A stretch of DNA of 64,000 nt from the NCBI GenBank assembly GCA_018136815.1, contig CM030943.1, positions 1,231,975 to 1,295,974 of the forward strand, given 5' to 3'. Below are positions 62,521 through 64,000 of the stretch, piece after piece. Source of the DNA: Isochrysis galbana (taxonomy: Eukaryota; Haptophyta; Isochrysidales; Isochrysidaceae). The translations under genes were made by a program, and so were the position numbers. Each line of letters opens with the position of its first letter. Position 1 is the first letter of the stretch. Under the pieces are notes generated by a model that saw nothing but the letters and a program-made list of their open reading frames with translations, did no database searches and was not told where the DNA came from.

Positions 62521-63622
62521 GCAACCCCGATCTGACCAAGGCCGCTGACGAGGATACGAGGATGCGTCAGCCGCCGGTGCGCCTCTACTCGGCGCGCCAT
62601 CGCGCCATCTACGGACGAGGCTCGCCTCGTTTCGACACAGCCACAGCCATGCGCGCAGGCTGCCGGGCACGTGACACGTGAGCACGTGAGCGTCGGCCGG
62701 TCGGTCGCGCGCAGCGAGTGCGGCGAGCAGCCGGTCCACGGCCGCGAACAAGGCGGCGGCGGGCACCGCCGGCGCACCTCCGACCTCCGACCGCCGCCGC
62801 TGCCTCCCCACGCAGTATTCTCGGCCCACGCGTGCACAAGGAGTAGCACGGTCCCATCGTGCGCGGGCGCGCCGGCGCGCCGCCCGTGTAGCGGCAGCAG
62901 CGCAGCGCGCGCAGCTGCAGGTTAAGCCGCGCAAGCTCCGAGTCGGCCGTGGTGCCCGCGCCGAAGAGCAACTCCCCACTTGCCACTTGACCGTGCACCG
63001 TGCAGCTCCTCGTGCGCGCGCACGCGCGGCACGTGCAGCATTCAGTGGGTGCGTGAGTGCGTGGGTGCGTGGGTGCACAGTAGTACACAGCACCTGCAGT
63101 GTGCAGTGTGGTGTTGACCCGCTGCTGGTACCAACACCTGCAGATTGAGGTGTTAACGCATGTGCATGTGCCACACCTAGCACTTAGCCAATGAGCCAAT
63201 GGAGGTGTTAACGCAAAGTGGGTCAACACGGGGTAAACGTGAACCCATACACCCTGGTCCTCGACCGCTTCCGGCGCCTCTCCTCAAGCCCATCCACCTC
63301 TCCTATCGCCTCCTGCGGCGAGATGGAGCTTCTCCTTCTGCCCTTCACGCCTCGCGGCCGCCCGGGCGCACGGCGTGCGCTGCACGCCGTCTGCCTCCGC
63401 CTTGCCCTGCCGCTCGAGGCTTTGACGGGCGTCCCCGTCGCCCCTCGCGGACCAGCCACCTCCTAATGCAGGACATCAGGGTCTGATATATCCTCGTCAT
63501 CGGCCATGGTGGCTTCCACCTTCCACCCCCTAACTGGCACTAGCACTAGAGCACTAGAGCCGTCCGATGGCCGATGGCTCTGGGGGGCTGCGCATCGCTG
63601 CGTCTAAGAAGAAGAGGAGTCT
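62521..63622. other. GC-rich region, coding status unresolved
   Basis: Several 80-270-codon frames are open on both strands (e.g. 62380-63183 and 62609-63229 on minus, 63218-63466 on plus). They are Arg/Ala-rich and overlapping, as expected from very high GC, and none shows a family motif. A possible microsatellite of GTGCGTGGGTGCGTG lies near 63049-63073. Confidence 0.4.
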
Positions 63623-63810
63623 AAATGGGAAATACGGTGTTGGGGCCTGCAAATACAGCCAAATACATATATGTATTTGGCCTCCGGCCAAATACATTTC
63701 AAATATATTCGAGGCCTACAACCCAGGACGCGCTTCAAATACAGCAATACAGCCAAATACATATGTATTTGGCCTCTGACCAAATACGGTAAATACGTAT
63801 TTCCCATCTA
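63622..63810. mobile_element. Short palindrome-rich MITE with TA duplication
   Basis: The inverted termini ATGGGAAATACG (63625-63636) and CGTATTTCCCAT (63796-63807) are flanked by TA (63622-63623, 63809-63810). Inside are two perfect palindromes, CCAAATACATATATGTATTTGG-like (63659-63680) and CCAAATACATATGTATTTGG (63753-63772), and further CCAAATAC half-sites. At about 185 bp and without coding, it fits a Tc1/mariner-type MITE by duplication and size; the family is unknown. Confidence 0.7.
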
Positions 63811-63819
63811 GGGCTGCGT

Positions 63820-63901
63820 CTGCCCCCCGCCCCCCCCCCCCCCCCCCCCCCGCCCCCCTCCCACCCCCCTCACACGACGGGGGGGGGGGGGGGGGGGGGG
63901 G
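63820..63901. repeat. Facing poly-C and poly-G runs
   Basis: About 40 bp that are nearly all C, then a 15-bp spacer, then a run of about 23 G. The two runs could pair as a hairpin or form G-quadruplex/i-motif. Exact lengths are prone to sequencing error. Confidence 0.85.
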
Positions 63902-64000
63902 GACCCCTCGCAATCCTGCGCCTACTCTACCACCTTAATTAACGCAAAGCTAGAGCTCAAGTGCAGGAGTGAAGTTCGCCTTCGAGGCCGCAGCTCGCGG

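Noticed and set aside
62380-63229. Overlapping 200-270-codon frames on the reverse strand
   Set aside because: Arg/Ala-rich frames open in several phases at once, as expected from very high GC, and partly over a LINE 3' UTR; no family motif.

Overview
This window looks like nuclear DNA from a flagellated, photosynthetic microbial eukaryote with a complex (secondary) plastid, most likely a haptophyte or similar alga. The assignment is inference: the DNA is GC-rich and full of G/C homopolymers and GA/CT tracts; genes carry short GT-AG introns (about 77-325 bp); a MutS2 and a fibrillin-type protein carry signal-peptide-like leaders; and a central-apparatus flagellar protein (DLEC1/CFAP81 type) is present. 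I found no tRNA, rRNA, operon or CRISPR array.

Host genes in order: TAF10 (1004-1488, -), coiled-coil protein (6338-7319, +), PAP/fibrillin (11196-11933, -), PPR-like protein (14768-15835, -), flavin amine oxidase (16806-18773, +), type II pantothenate kinase (22164-24143, -), SGNH hydrolase (24459-25739, +), orphan targeted protein (29802-30517, -), malonyl-CoA decarboxylase (30945-32888, +), membrane protein with a VHL-like C-terminus (36390-38231, +), small zinc-finger protein (41514-41834, -), DLEC1/CFAP81 (44027-49684, +), MutS2 (52199-55011, -), lysine-methyltransferase-like protein (57181-58162, +) and a nucleotide-sugar transporter (60413-61840, -). Intron boundaries were read by eye from GT/AG signals, frame and protein continuity. 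Several genes form divergent pairs sharing 0.3-1 kb promoters rich in polypurine/polypyrimidine tracts. Pantothenate kinase and malonyl-CoA decarboxylase both touch CoA metabolism, but no cluster logic is evident.

The space between genes is mostly mobile DNA. One or more related LINE families (APE endonuclease, FADD reverse transcriptase, C-terminal CCHC knuckle) occur at least nine times. Several copies are internally deleted so that the 5' end of ORF1 joins the 3' end of ORF2, and three insertions show 13-18 bp target-site duplications. One LTR family occurs three times: a young, apparently non-coding element with paired LTRs and a 5-bp duplication, a 3' fragment nested in a LINE, and a lone LTR nested in another LINE.

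The most unusual object is at 11979-13429. It is a 1.45-kb element with long inverted termini built from tandem copies of a 20-bp GC palindrome. The termini enclose polypurine tracts and a very AT-rich, apparently non-coding core of about 575 bp. It is flanked by a 4-bp TACA duplication and sits 45 bp from the start codon of the fibrillin gene. It could be a non-autonomous DNA transposon of unknown superfamily or an AT-core/inverted-repeat chromosomal element (origin- or centromere-like).
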